Part shown: positions 1-6,931 of the stretch, in pieces
How positions within the stretch are numbered: position 1 is the stretch's first letter
Layout: each line of letters starts with the position of its first letter
Origin: Deltaproteobacteria bacterium
GTDB lineage: Bacteria > Desulfobacterota > Desulfobulbia > Desulfobulbales > BM004
Reading direction: 5' to 3'
Assembly: GCA_019312985.1 (NCBI GenBank)
Contig: JAFDCC010000041.1
Span: forward strand, 1 to 7,584
DNA: 7,584 bases
Translations under genes and position numbers: made by a program
The notes under the pieces: generated by a model
Database searches by the model: none
What the model saw: only the letters and a program-made list of their open reading frames with translations
What the model was told of the DNA's origin: nothing

Positions 1-1
1 C

Positions 2-1462
2 GAGCACCTCCGCATCAACGAGCTTACCTTTTATGCCCTGGGCGAACAGGGACGGATGAGTCTTGACTTCTGGCGCCTTTCACCGAACCGTTTCGCTCTC
101 TCCTGGGACGGCTTTGTCAATGCCAAAACCATTGACGCACTGTTCCACCATTCCACCTTTAGCGAGGGGAGTTTTTCAGGGGCCTTCAAGCTCGAGACCT
201 TTGCTGACCGGCCGGAAGCCTCCCGTTTTGAAGGGATAATGAAAACAGAGAACCTCCGCCTGAAAACGGGCGGCGAGAAACCCCTTTTCATCAGAAAGCT
301 CGACCTGACGGGTATCGGCAGCCAGCTGCAGCTGCACGCCTTCACTCTCGGGGCCGGTGCCGAAACTGTTACCGGCTCCGGCCAGATCCAGGCGGAAAAA
401 GAGGGGTTAAACCTTGATATTGCCCTTGCCTCCCCCCTTCTTTCCAAAGATTCCTTCACAAACCTGCTGCAGGCGTTCCAGGAAACACAAAACAGTTTCC
501 TGGGCGACAGTTCAGAAAAGGAGGAGGGGGTGCACCTGGTCCGGAGCATTGACATATTCGGCCGAATTGGCTTTGACTTTGAGTCCTTTGCGGTAAGCCG
601 TGACCAGGCCGGGCCCTTTTACGACAGTAACAAAGCGACGTACGCCCTTTATGATGTGCAGGGAGACCTGCAGCTTTCCCCTGACAGGGTGTCGCGCACG
701 GAAATATTTTCCGCCCGGCTGTGCGGCCTCGGCTTCAGGGGTTCCTGGTATTCGGACACTGCCCTCGGGGAAAAGTTTTACGTCAGAACCCCTGCCGATG
801 AAACATTGTTCCTGGAGACGGTTTTGCCCTGTCTCGGTGTGCAGCAGGACATCATCGAGGGAGAATTCTCCCTGCAGGCGGACCTGCAACGGGAAGCAGG
901 TTCCTGGACCGGGGGCAGCATCCACCTGCAATCCTCCCAGGGACGCATTCTCCGGCTGAAAACCCTTGCCAGCATCTTCAAGGTCATCAACATAACAGAC
1001 CTGTTCACGGTCCACGTAGACAGCAGAGGCAAACAGGGTTTTCCTTTCTCTCACATGGATATCGACATGCATGTCAAGGATGACCACCTCCTTTTTGACC
1101 GGGCGATCATTCGCGGCGAAGGACTGAATCTTTTCGGAAGGGGCGCAATTCGAATGACTGATTATGAGGTGGACATGACACTGCTTGTTGCGCCTTTCAA
1201 GACTTTCAGCAACCTTATCTCCAAAGTGCCGCTGATCGGCGAGCCGATCATGGGTGAATACGGGAGCAGGATCAGTGTTCCGGTTGGTGTCAAGGGACCC
1301 ATTGCCGAACCAGCAGTAGTACCGCTCCACCCGGGAGCCGTCGGCAAAGAGTTTTTCGACCTGGTGAAGGACACCCTCATGCTGCCCTATACCATCCTGA
1401 CGGAGCCGCTGGGGGCAGGCGAAGAAAGCCCCGAAAGCAGCGAGGCGACAGGCGACAAATAA
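2..1462 (+). CDS. AsmA/YhdP-like envelope protein, C-terminal part (5' truncated by window)
   Basis: The frame is open from base 2, so the true start lies upstream; 486 residues are visible, ending in TAA at 1460-1462. The visible part has alternating beta-strand-like segments typical of the long AsmA/TamB/YhdP class. The last ~170 residues resemble the AsmA-like C-terminal domain: a segment with [17 protein letters not shown], then a [21 protein letters not shown] strand pair, then a segment containing [20 protein letters not shown] and [15 protein letters not shown], and a terminal amphipathic stretch. Members of this class are inner-membrane-anchored periplasmic proteins implicated in moving phospholipids to, or assembling, the outer membrane; that role is family knowledge and is not shown here. 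The N-terminal anchor would be upstream of the window. The gene is 19 nt ahead of the DUF255 gene on the same strand, which suggests cotranscription. Several antisense frames across it are shadows. The superfamily call is fairly safe; the exact subfamily is not. Confidence 0.75.
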   Translation, partial: EHLRINELTFYALGEQGRMSLDFWRLSPNRFALSWDGFVNAKTIDALFHHSTFSEGSFSGAFKLETFADRPEASRFEGIMKTENLRLKTGGEKPLFIRKLDLTGIGSQLQLHAFTLGAGAETVTGSGQIQAEKEGLNLDIALASPLLSKDSFTNLLQAFQETQNSFLGDSSEKEEGVHLVRSIDIFGRIGFDFESFAVSRDQAGPFYDSNKATYALYDVQGDLQLSPDRVSRTEIFSARLCGLGFRGSWYSDTALGEKFYVRTPADETLFLETVLPCLGVQQDIIEGEFSLQADLQREAGSWTGGSIHLQSSQGRILRLKTLASIFKVINITDLFTVHVDSRGKQGFPFSHMDIDMHVKDDHLLFDRAIIRGEGLNLFGRGAIRMTDYEVDMTLLVAPFKTFSNLISKVPLIGEPIMGEYGSRISVPVGVKGPIAEPAVVPLHPGAVGKEFFDLVKDTLMLPYTILTEPLGAGEESPESSEATGDK

Positions 1463-1481
1463 CCTTCAGAGAGTAAAATCC

Positions 1482-3638
1482 ATGGCAATCCTAACCCGCT
1501 TTTTTTGTTGTCTCGCCATTCCCCTTCTGTTCCTCCTGTCTTTTGAAGGCAGGGGCGGGGCAGAAGAGGTCCCGGGTAACCGCCTCGGCAAAGAACTGAG
1601 CCCCTACCTGCTGAAACACGCCTCAAACCCTGTCCACTGGCAGCCGTGGGGCGAGGATGCCTTTGCCATGGCAAAGAAAGAGGACAAGCCGGTTTTTCTG
1701 TCCATCGGCTACCTGACCTGTCACTGGTGCAATGTCATGGAGGAGGAATCCTTTTCCGACCCCCGGGTTGCCGAGCTTATCAACGATGTGTTTATCGCGG
1801 TCAAGGTAGACCGTGAGGAGCGACCCGACATAGACCAGATCTACATGAAGGCCTGCCAGCTTCTCTCCCCTTCCTGCGGCTGGCCCCTGACCCTTTTTCT
1901 TTCCCCGGACGGCAAACCTTTTTACGCGGCCACCTACATTCCCAAGGAAAACCGCTTTGGCCGGACCGGTCTCCTGGAGCTCATCCCCAAGGTGAAAGAG
2001 CTCTGGGCCGGGGAGAGGGAATCCATCCTGAAGTCTGCGGCCAGTATCAATGCGGCAATGCTTTCCGCAACGGTCCAGCTGCCTGGCAGCAGCATGGACA
2101 CTGCCCAACTCGACACCGCATTGAACGCCTTTACCGAGAGCTTTGACTCAGAAAACGGCGGTTTTGGCCGAAACGCCAAGTTTCCCAAGCCTCTGAACCT
2201 TTTCTTCCTGCTGCGCGCCCAGCACCGGACCGGCAGGGGCCAGTCCCTTGCCATGGTTGAAAAAACCCTGGCAGCCATGCGGAATGGGGGGATTTACGAC
2301 CAGCTCGCTTCCGGCTTCCACCGCTATACTGTCGATTCCGCCTGGCGCCTGCCTCACTTTGAGAAGATGCTGAGCGACCAGGCCCTGCTGGCAATGGCCT
2401 ACCTGGAGGCTTACCAGGCAACTGGAAAGGAGAAATACGGCGCCACGGCGGAAGAGGTGCTCGACTTTGTTCTCCGGGAAATGCTGGATGAAAAAGGCGG
2501 GTTCTATTCTGCCATCAGTGCCGACAGCGAAGGCGAAGAGGGAAAATTCTACCTGTGGACAGCCGATGAGATACGCCGGGCGCTGCCACAACAGGAAGCA
2601 ACGCAGGCCATTGCAGCCTTTCATGTCAGAGAGGAAGGCAATTACGTCGATCCTGTCAGCGGCAGGAAAACGGGCCGGAACATTCTTTACCTGGAAGATG
2701 ATGCTGACAAAACAGCCGGACTTGAAAAGGTCCGCGCCGGCCTGCTGGCAGCCCGCAACCGCCGGGTGCGGCCGGAAACCGATGACAAGGTGCTGACAGG
2801 CTGGAACGGCCTGATGATCGCGGCCCTTGCCAGGGGGGCCCAGGTCCTTGACCGGCCTTTATACGGCGAGGCCGCGAAACGCACGGCCCGGTTTCTTCTC
2901 GACCAAGGCCGCACCCCGGAGGGAAAGCTGCTGCACATGTGGCGCCGCGGCCAACCCGGTCTTGCAGCGACGGCCGCCGATTACGCCTTTCTGACCTGGG
3001 GGCTGCTCGAGCTCTATGGCTGGGATTTTGATCCCGGCTGGCTGGGACTTGCCCTGGAGCTCACAGAAGACATGACAGCAGCCTTCCGGGACGAAAAGCT
3101 GGGCGGCTTTTACCTGACAGCCGAGGATAAAGAGTCCTTTCTCCCAAGGATCAAGGAAAGTATCGATACGGCGCTGCCCTCGTCAAACGCTGTTTCCATG
3201 CTGAATCTTCTGAAGCTCAGCAGGTTGACCGGCAATCACCTCCTGGAGGAACGGGCGGGCGGCATAAGTTCGCTGCTCTCTTCCAGCGCCAGGGAAAGGC
3301 CCCCTGCATACCCGATGTTTCTTGCCGGGCTTGAATTTGCCCTGGCCCCTTCCCAGGAGGTGGTCATCGTCGGCCGCAGGGATAGCCCGGACACCAAGGA
3401 GATGCTGCAGAGACTGCGCACCGGGTTTTTTCCCAATGCGGTTGTGCTGTTCAAGCCGGCAGATGAAGATGACCCCGCCATAAACCGGTATGCGAATTTT
3501 GTTCAGTTCATGGCAGCGCCGGACAACAGGGCAACGGCATACGTGTGCACCGATTTCAAGTGCAATTTCCCGACAACCGATCCGGCGAAGATGATAGAGT
3601 CCCTCCGGGCCATCCCGGCGAAAACACCGCGGGAGTAA
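1482..3638 (+). CDS. DUF255/YyaL (SPATA20-like) thioredoxin-fold protein with predicted signal peptide
   Basis: This complete 718-residue protein matches the usual ~700-residue length of the family. An N-terminal thioredoxin-like domain (about residues 30-190) opens with the family signature [18 protein letters not shown] and carries a CHWC motif at residues 80-83, the probable redox pair. The rest resembles the (alpha/alpha)6-barrel part, with conserved blocks HFEKML (about 292-297) and [13 protein letters not shown] (434-446). The biochemical function of this family is poorly established; a redox or sugar-related role is only suggested by the folds. Unusually, residues 1-27 look like a Sec signal peptide (Arg6, a hydrophobic core at about 7-20, a possible cleavage site after GGA), so this member may act in the periplasm. 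CHWC is followed by Asn84 where I recall His being common. The start is ATG with only a weak AGAGAG ribosome site 8 nt upstream. The preceding AsmA-like gene ends 19 nt before, and a strong terminator follows the stop. Confidence 0.9.
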   Translation: MAILTRFFCCLAIPLLFLLSFEGRGGAEEVPGNRLGKELSPYLLKHASNPVHWQPWGEDAFAMAKKEDKPVFLSIGYLTCHWCNVMEEESFSDPRVAELINDVFIAVKVDREERPDIDQIYMKACQLLSPSCGWPLTLFLSPDGKPFYAATYIPKENRFGRTGLLELIPKVKELWAGERESILKSAASINAAMLSATVQLPGSSMDTAQLDTALNAFTESFDSENGGFGRNAKFPKPLNLFFLLRAQHRTGRGQSLAMVEKTLAAMRNGGIYDQLASGFHRYTVDSAWRLPHFEKMLSDQALLAMAYLEAYQATGKEKYGATAEEVLDFVLREMLDEKGGFYSAISADSEGEEGKFYLWTADEIRRALPQQEATQAIAAFHVREEGNYVDPVSGRKTGRNILYLEDDADKTAGLEKVRAGLLAARNRRVRPETDDKVLTGWNGLMIAALARGAQVLDRPLYGEAAKRTARFLLDQGRTPEGKLLHMWRRGQPGLAATAADYAFLTWGLLELYGWDFDPGWLGLALELTEDMTAAFRDEKLGGFYLTAEDKESFLPRIKESIDTALPSSNAVSMLNLLKLSRLTGNHLLEERAGGISSLLSSSARERPPAYPMFLAGLEFALAPSQEVVIVGRRDSPDTKEMLQRLRTGFFPNAVVLFKPADEDDPAINRYANFVQFMAAPDNRATAYVCTDFKCNFPTTDPAKMIESLRAIPAKTPRE

Positions 3639-3653
3639 CCGGAAGATACAAAT

Positions 3654-3689
3654 AAAAAAACCGGCCTGGTTGGAGGGCCGGTTTTTTTT
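3654..3689. terminator. Bidirectional Rho-independent terminator
   Basis: A perfect GC stem, CCGGCC (3661-3666) with GGCCGG (3676-3681), encloses a 9-nt loop. It is flanked by seven A (3654-3660) and eight T (3682-3689), which extend the pairing to 13 bp. The A and T tracts make it functional on either strand. It starts 15 nt after the DUF255 stop codon and lies downstream of the convergent selenoprotein gene, so it can end both transcripts. Confidence 0.93.
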
Positions 3690-3868
3690 AGGAAGGAAAG
3701 CAAAAAAGGAGAGAGGCTTTTTTCTTCTCGTGTAGTTTGACTCTTATATATACACGAACCGTGCCAGAAAATTACACAAAACACTAACCATCTAAAATTA
3801 AAGGGTAATTATTTCAAAATCATTTTTTGCCCCGCCTATTCTTTGCTGCTAAGGCATATGCGGTGTTT

Positions 3869-3899
3869 AAAAATTACCCACCCCGAAAAGAAGGTGGAT
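3869..3899 (-). terminator. Candidate intrinsic terminator of the selenoprotein gene
   Basis: On the minus strand, ATCCACC (3899-3893) can pair with GGTGGGT (3882-3876), with one T-G wobble. The loop is 10 nt, and after two A comes a run of five T (3873-3869). It lies about 45 nt past the TGA that ends the selenoprotein gene. The stem is short and the T run modest, so termination may instead rely on the stronger bidirectional element further on. Confidence 0.45.
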
Positions 3900-3943
3900 A
3901 CAATTTACCCAGTCCTGGCTGCGGCAGGAGAGCGGGCCCCGAA

Positions 3944-4786
3944 TCAGGCCCTTTTGTCGAGAAGGCCGGAGAGTTTCTCCAGGTGCACCTGCTCCTCTTC
4001 CGCAAGCGTCTCAAAGATCTCGCGGGCCTGTTTATCGTCAATGGCCCTGCTCATCTTGACATACAGGTCATAGGCATTGACCTCCAGGGCAATGGCCACC
4101 TCCAGGCCCTCGGAGACACCCTTGTCCTTGACCCAGGCAAGGGCCTCTTCAACCAGAATACCGCCCTCCATGACCGTTCCACTCAGCTTGTCGCTGAACT
4201 TAACCCGCAGTTTTTCAAAATCGGGCCTGGCGCCGACCAGCGTTTCATAGGTTTCCAGCAGGTGTTTCTCGTGATTTTTTTCGGCAGTAACAAGCCAGCT
4301 GAACATTTTCTGGGCCTCGGCGTCGCTGCTGAAGTGTTTGGACAGCCCCTGGTAAAAAAGCCCTGACCCCTCTTCCAGGGCCCAGGCCAGGCCGACAACC
4401 TCTTCTGCATTGGCAGCGGGAGAAAAGTAGGCCATTCCTGCCTCGGGGAGCCCATGGGCGACCATTCCTTTCCAGGCCCGTATCCCGCCTTCCATGCTGT
4501 AAACATTCTTCAAACCGCTGCCAAGCAGCATCGTTGCAGCCGACCGGCTGCGCACCCCGGCGGCTCAGTAGACAACGGTCGGTTTATCCGGGTCAATCTC
4601 CTGCAGTCGACTCTTGAGCTCCGACATCGGGATAAGGTTGGCCCCGGGAATGTGATCTCCCTCGTATTCCCCCGGCTGCCGCACATCAATCAGGTTGTAC
4701 TCGTCAGGTTTTTTTTCAGCGAGAAACTTCTTTGCCTCATCGGCCGTCATTGACGGTACCGAGGTAAAATAATCCATTACTCCCAT
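3944..4786 (-). CDS. Selenocysteine-containing rhodanese-rubrerythrin fusion protein (TGA at 4565-4567 read as Sec74)
   Basis: One 280-residue product if the in-frame TGA at 4567-4565 is read through. Residues about 8-110 form a single rhodanese domain: LIDVR at 32-36, a GDHIPGA turn at 43-49, and the active-site loop U-A-A-G-V-R-S at 74-80, where homologues have Cys as the persulfide-carrying nucleophile. The domain ends with the typical GGIRAW block (100-105). Residues about 125-275 form a rubrerythrin/ferritin-like four-helix domain with a full di-iron ligand set: E138 or E139, E169-x-x-H172, E235, and E265-x-x-H268. There is no rubredoxin domain and no cysteine in the whole protein. The start is set by an AAGGAG site 9 nt before the ATG at 4786; a second ATG at 4777 is possible. 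A SECIS-like hairpin follows the UGA. The terminal stop is also TGA. Likely roles are sulfane-sulfur or selenium transfer, or peroxide detoxification, in the cytoplasm (no signal peptide); these are inferred from the domains. A Cys-to-stop mutation or sequencing error is the main alternative, but the exact position and the hairpin argue against it. Confidence 0.88.
4536..4567 (-). promoter_or_regulatory. Sec UGA codon with bacterial SECIS-like hairpin
   Basis: Reading the minus strand, TGA occupies 4567-4565. Thirteen nt later a perfect 6-bp stem begins: GCAGCC (4551-4546), loop GGTC (4545-4542), GGCTGC (4541-4536). The loop begins 20 nt after the UGA. Known bacterial SECIS elements lie inside the coding region just after the UGA, and SelB reads a G and U in a small apical loop. 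From memory, Escherichia coli fdhF also presents GGUC at almost the same distance. The hairpin simultaneously encodes part of the rhodanese loop (RSRSAA). SelB recognition is inferred; the stem, loop and spacing are read directly. Confidence 0.82.
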
Positions 4787-4795
4787 AGCCCGAAA

Positions 4796-4801
4796 CTCCT
4801 T
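4796..4801 (-). promoter_or_regulatory. Ribosome binding site of the selenoprotein gene
   Basis: AAGGAG on the minus strand lies 9 nt before the ATG at 4786. It decides the start against far-upstream codons up to 4936, which would add a stretch unrelated to the rhodanese fold. Confidence 0.8.
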
Positions 4802-4831
4802 TCCTTGATGATTTATACCAGGGGATTTATT

Positions 4832-4861
4832 ACCATATTTTAATCGCTGCATCACTGTAAA
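4832..4861 (-). promoter_or_regulatory. Possible sigma-70 promoter for the selenoprotein gene
   Basis: On the minus strand, TTTACA (4861-4856) resembles a -35 box, and TATGGT (4837-4832), 18 nt further, is a four-of-six -10 match. It would give a leader of roughly 40 nt before the ATG at 4786. The surrounding 4800-4920 stretch is AT-rich, as expected of a promoter region shared with the divergent gene at 4981. The match is weak and could be chance. Confidence 0.28.
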
Positions 4862-4980
4862 GCATAATACAACCCCTTTTGGCAAAAAAAATATTTGATT
4901 TCTTCTTATTTTATCGAATAGATACAGGCTGGCCAAAGCCGCGCCACACCACGATAACCTTCATCGACAGCGATCAGCCG

Positions 4981-5388
4981 ATGCGGATATTTTTCCTTCT
5001 CTTCCTTCTCGGGCTCTTTCTGCTCTCCACCTACCTGAACTGTATATTATACGGCTCACTGGCAGAGCTTTCCCATTCCGGCATTGTTGTCACCGAGTAT
5101 GCCGAGAAAGAAAGGGACATCTTCCTGAAAATGTATATCGCCGGCGGCACCCTGCTTCCCAGTCCTGCCGCACTGAGGGACATCAGTGTCTCCCTGGCCC
5201 GGGGATCCCGTATCAAGGCCCTTGCCCCGGCCCAACCGGGTGCAGAGGCGGTTTCCCGTGGGGCCACCGGAAAGTCACTTGACCCGGGTGCTGCTTTCAT
5301 CAGCATACTCTACTGGCTTTCGCCGATCTCCGGCGCCCTTTTTATTCTTATTTTCCTTCTGCCGATTCCCCGGGAAGAGGAGGAGTAG
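4981..5388 (+). CDS. Small two-TM membrane protein, unknown function
   Basis: The product has 135 residues if started at ATG 4981. That start places a strongly hydrophobic segment (about residues 3-24) at the N terminus. A second hydrophobic segment spans about 104-128 and is followed by a charged PREEEE tail. The ~80 residues between are polar and would form one loop on one side of the membrane. I do not recognise a family. No convincing ribosome site precedes the ATG; the frame stays open back to a TTG at 4879, but that extension is less hydrophobic and also lacks a ribosome site. The gene is divergent from the selenoprotein gene (194 bp apart), and its 3' end overlaps the convergent hydrolase gene by 41 nt. 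Two well-formed TM segments support a real gene, but the start is uncertain. Confidence 0.6.
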   Translation: MRIFFLLFLLGLFLLSTYLNCILYGSLAELSHSGIVVTEYAEKERDIFLKMYIAGGTLLPSPAALRDISVSLARGSRIKALAPAQPGAEAVSRGATGKSLDPGAAFISILYWLSPISGALFILIFLLPIPREEEE

Positions 5389-6259
5389 CCCCGCTCCTGC
5401 CCCGTGCCGCTTTGCCGCCCGCCTCTTCCGGAGCTGCCAGGGCGGCAGCGATAAAATCATCGATACCCTCCTTGTATGCGCTGCCGCTTGTGAGAAAGCC
5501 GCCGTTGTGCTCACCCTGAATTTCCAGGAAGCGCTTGCTGCCCCGGTAGCCATCGTAAAGCAGCCGCCCGTTCTCATAGGGAACTGTTCTGTCATTGCGG
5601 CTGTGGATAACAAGGAGCGGGCAGGCAACAGAGCGGAGGGCTCTGCGGTTGTCGTAAGAAAACCTGCTCAAGAGCCTTACCGGCAGAAAGGGATACAGTC
5701 TCGCCCCCATGTCAGGGACCGAGGTGAAGGCCGACTCCAGGATCAGGGCGCCCGGCCTGTGGCGCGAAGCGGTATAGGCAGCGATGGCTGCACCCAGTGA
5801 CCTGCCGAAGACAATGATCTCGCGGGCCGGGATTTTCCTGGTTTCCGCCAGGTAGTTCCAGGCCGCCTCGGCATCAAGATAGGTGCCCTGCTCCGAAACG
5901 GCTCCTTCGCTTCGGCCGTAGCCCCGGTAATCGATGATGAGGCAGGAGAGGCCGAGATCATGAAAAATCTGCAGGGAATCGAGGCGGTGGGAAATATTGC
6001 CGGCATTGCCGTGAAAAAAAAGGAGGGTCCCCTTTGCTCCGGGGGCCGGCACAAACCAGCCGTGAATTCGGACATCGTCGCCCGTGGTCAGGGTGACAGA
6101 CTCGTATGCCAGGCCGATGTCCGCCGGGCTTGCCGCCAGTTGCCGCGAGGGGATGTCAGGGTAGAAGATGAGTTTGGCCTGCGTCAGAAAGAGGACGAGA
6201 CAGAAAGCGCCGTATATACCGGCTGCAAGTATCAGGGCAGACCAGGCGAACGTTGTCAT
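5348..6259 (-). CDS. Membrane-anchored alpha/beta hydrolase (Bem46/ABHD13/YfhR-like)
   Basis: This 303-residue serine hydrolase has an N-terminal hydrophobic anchor (about residues 4-25) and then a LIFYP junction typical of the Bem46-like group. The catalytic triad is readable: nucleophile Ser154 in GRSLG, Asp223 in HSRNDRTVP, and His251 in GEHNGG. The oxyanion-hole loop is HGNAGN at 83-88, and DYRGYGRSEG follows at 110-119. The substrate is unknown; members are generally treated as esterase- or lipase-like hydrolases, and the catalytic part here probably faces the periplasm or sits at the inner membrane. I chose the ATG at 6259, with AGAGG 6 nt upstream. In-frame GTG codons at 6277, 6274 and 6262 are alternatives that change little. 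The C-terminal ~28 residues are low-complexity and rich in Gly, Ala, Glu and Pro, and overlap the gene on the other strand. Confidence 0.88.
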   Translation of the reverse strand: MTTFAWSALILAAGIYGAFCLVLFLTQAKLIFYPDIPSRQLAASPADIGLAYESVTLTTGDDVRIHGWFVPAPGAKGTLLFFHGNAGNISHRLDSLQIFHDLGLSCLIIDYRGYGRSEGAVSEQGTYLDAEAAWNYLAETRKIPAREIIVFGRSLGAAIAAYTASRHRPGALILESAFTSVPDMGARLYPFLPVRLLSRFSYDNRRALRSVACPLLVIHSRNDRTVPYENGRLLYDGYRGSKRFLEIQGEHNGGFLTSGSAYKEGIDDFIAAALAAPEEAGGKAARGRSGATPPLPGESAEGK

Positions 6260-6562
6260 CACTCCCCTCTGCACCACCGATCCTGTTTCCTCTCCACGTA
6301 ATTCTGCGCCCCCGTTGACCCAAAAAGCAGGTGAATTGTTCCTGCCTGTATCTTATAGTAAACATATACCCTATTTCAATACGGCTGCAAATTTTCCTGC
6401 TGCCTCTTCAGCCGAGAAACCTCTCTGCAGCGCTAGCTTTCACGGGTTTTATCATGGACAAAAAATATTCCGTCCCAACCGGCTTATTTCAAGAGATGCA
6501 TCGATTCGGAGTTTTTCCCGCAAATCACCAAAACACCAGCCCCACAGGGCCAGGGGAATTTC
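6260..6562. other. Divergent intergenic region, no firm gene
   Basis: This 303-bp stretch lies between the hydrolase gene (leftward) and the Mth938-fbp pair (rightward), so promoters for both are expected here. AT-rich sequence around 6345-6400 is the likeliest place, but I find no -35/-10 pair with good spacing: TTGACC at 6315 and TATAGT at 6354 are too far apart. An ATG at 6454 opens a 41-codon frame that lacks a ribosome site and overlaps the next gene; I do not call it. No clear terminator, repeat or operator is seen. Confidence 0.6.
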
Positions 6563-6913
6563 ATGACACCTACAATTGACACCTACAGCTTCGGTCTCAT
6601 GGTCATCGGCGGGACGAGCTATACCAAAGATGTTGTCATCTTCCCGGACGGCACTATCCTTTCCCCTTGGTGGCGGCGCAAGGGGCACGTTCTCGCCGAG
6701 GAGGACCTGGCCGCCCTCCTTGCCGCAAGGCCTCACCGGATTATCTGCGGCACCGGTTTCATGGGGCTGATGCGTCCGGCTGCCGGCCTGGAAGAACGCC
6801 TGATAGCGGACAGTATCGAATTGATTGTCGAAAGGAGTTCCCGGGCTGTTGCAACCTATAACCGGGTGGCAGGCGACGGCAAAACCGGCGCCTGTTTTCA
6901 CCTCACCTGTTAA
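6563..6913 (+). CDS. Mth938/AAMDC domain protein (DUF498 family)
   Basis: The 116-residue product spans essentially the whole Mth938-like domain. Hallmarks are FG at 10-11 and GGTSYTKDVVIFPDG at 16-30, then WWRRKGH at 36-42 and the GTGFMG turn at 63-68, followed by the usual segment ending ATYNRVAGDGK. The biochemical role of this family is not settled; it is a compact beta-alpha fold found in archaea, bacteria and animals. AGGGGA (6552-6557) precedes the ATG at 6563 with good spacing. The stop TAA (6911-6913) is 18 nt from the fbp start, so the two are probably one transcript. It is likely cytoplasmic, with no signal peptide or TM segment. Confidence 0.87.
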   Translation: MTPTIDTYSFGLMVIGGTSYTKDVVIFPDGTILSPWWRRKGHVLAEEDLAALLAARPHRIICGTGFMGLMRPAAGLEERLIADSIELIVERSSRAVATYNRVAGDGKTGACFHLTC

Positions 6914-6931
6914 GGGACAAGGAGGAATTTC

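Larger units (their letters stand above)
3639..3943. other. Convergent intergenic region, AT-rich, no gene seen
   Basis: This 305-bp gap lies between the 3' ends of two convergent genes. It holds a strong bidirectional terminator at its left end and a weaker candidate terminator for the minus-strand selenoprotein gene at 3869-3899. The middle (about 3720-3870) is clearly more AT-rich than the flanking genes. I see no convincing start codon with a ribosome site, no repeat array and no RNA gene there. Plus-strand open frames reaching into it from the right are antisense shadows of the selenoprotein gene. Confidence 0.7.

Noticed and set aside
512..1330. Long minus-strand open frame (272 codons) antisense to the AsmA-like gene
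   Set aside because: No recognisable domain; the opposite strand encodes a coherent family protein, so this is a shadow frame in GC-rich coding DNA.
3827..4366. Plus-strand open frame (179 codons) over the rubrerythrin-like domain
   Set aside because: It is antisense to a domain with a complete set of di-iron ligands and has no ribosome site or family resemblance.
3944..4786. Reading this region as two genes (start near 4555, and 4565-4786) or as a pseudogene broken by a nonsense mutation
   Set aside because: The TGA falls exactly on the catalytic Cys position, both halves keep domain signatures and frame, the second half starts mid-loop without a ribosome site, and a SECIS-like hairpin follows.
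4895..4924. TTGATT ... TAGATA as a promoter for the small membrane protein gene
   Set aside because: The -10 box matches only three of six bases; not distinguishable from chance in AT-rich DNA.
5381..5398. Inverted repeat AGGAG/CTCCT at the convergent gene ends as a terminator
   Set aside because: Only 5 bp and not followed by a T run on either strand; it lies within the hydrolase coding sequence.
6454..6579. Possible 41-codon leader peptide upstream of the Mth938-family gene
   Set aside because: No ribosome site, no attenuator-like hairpins or codon runs, and it overlaps the next start; nothing supports translation.
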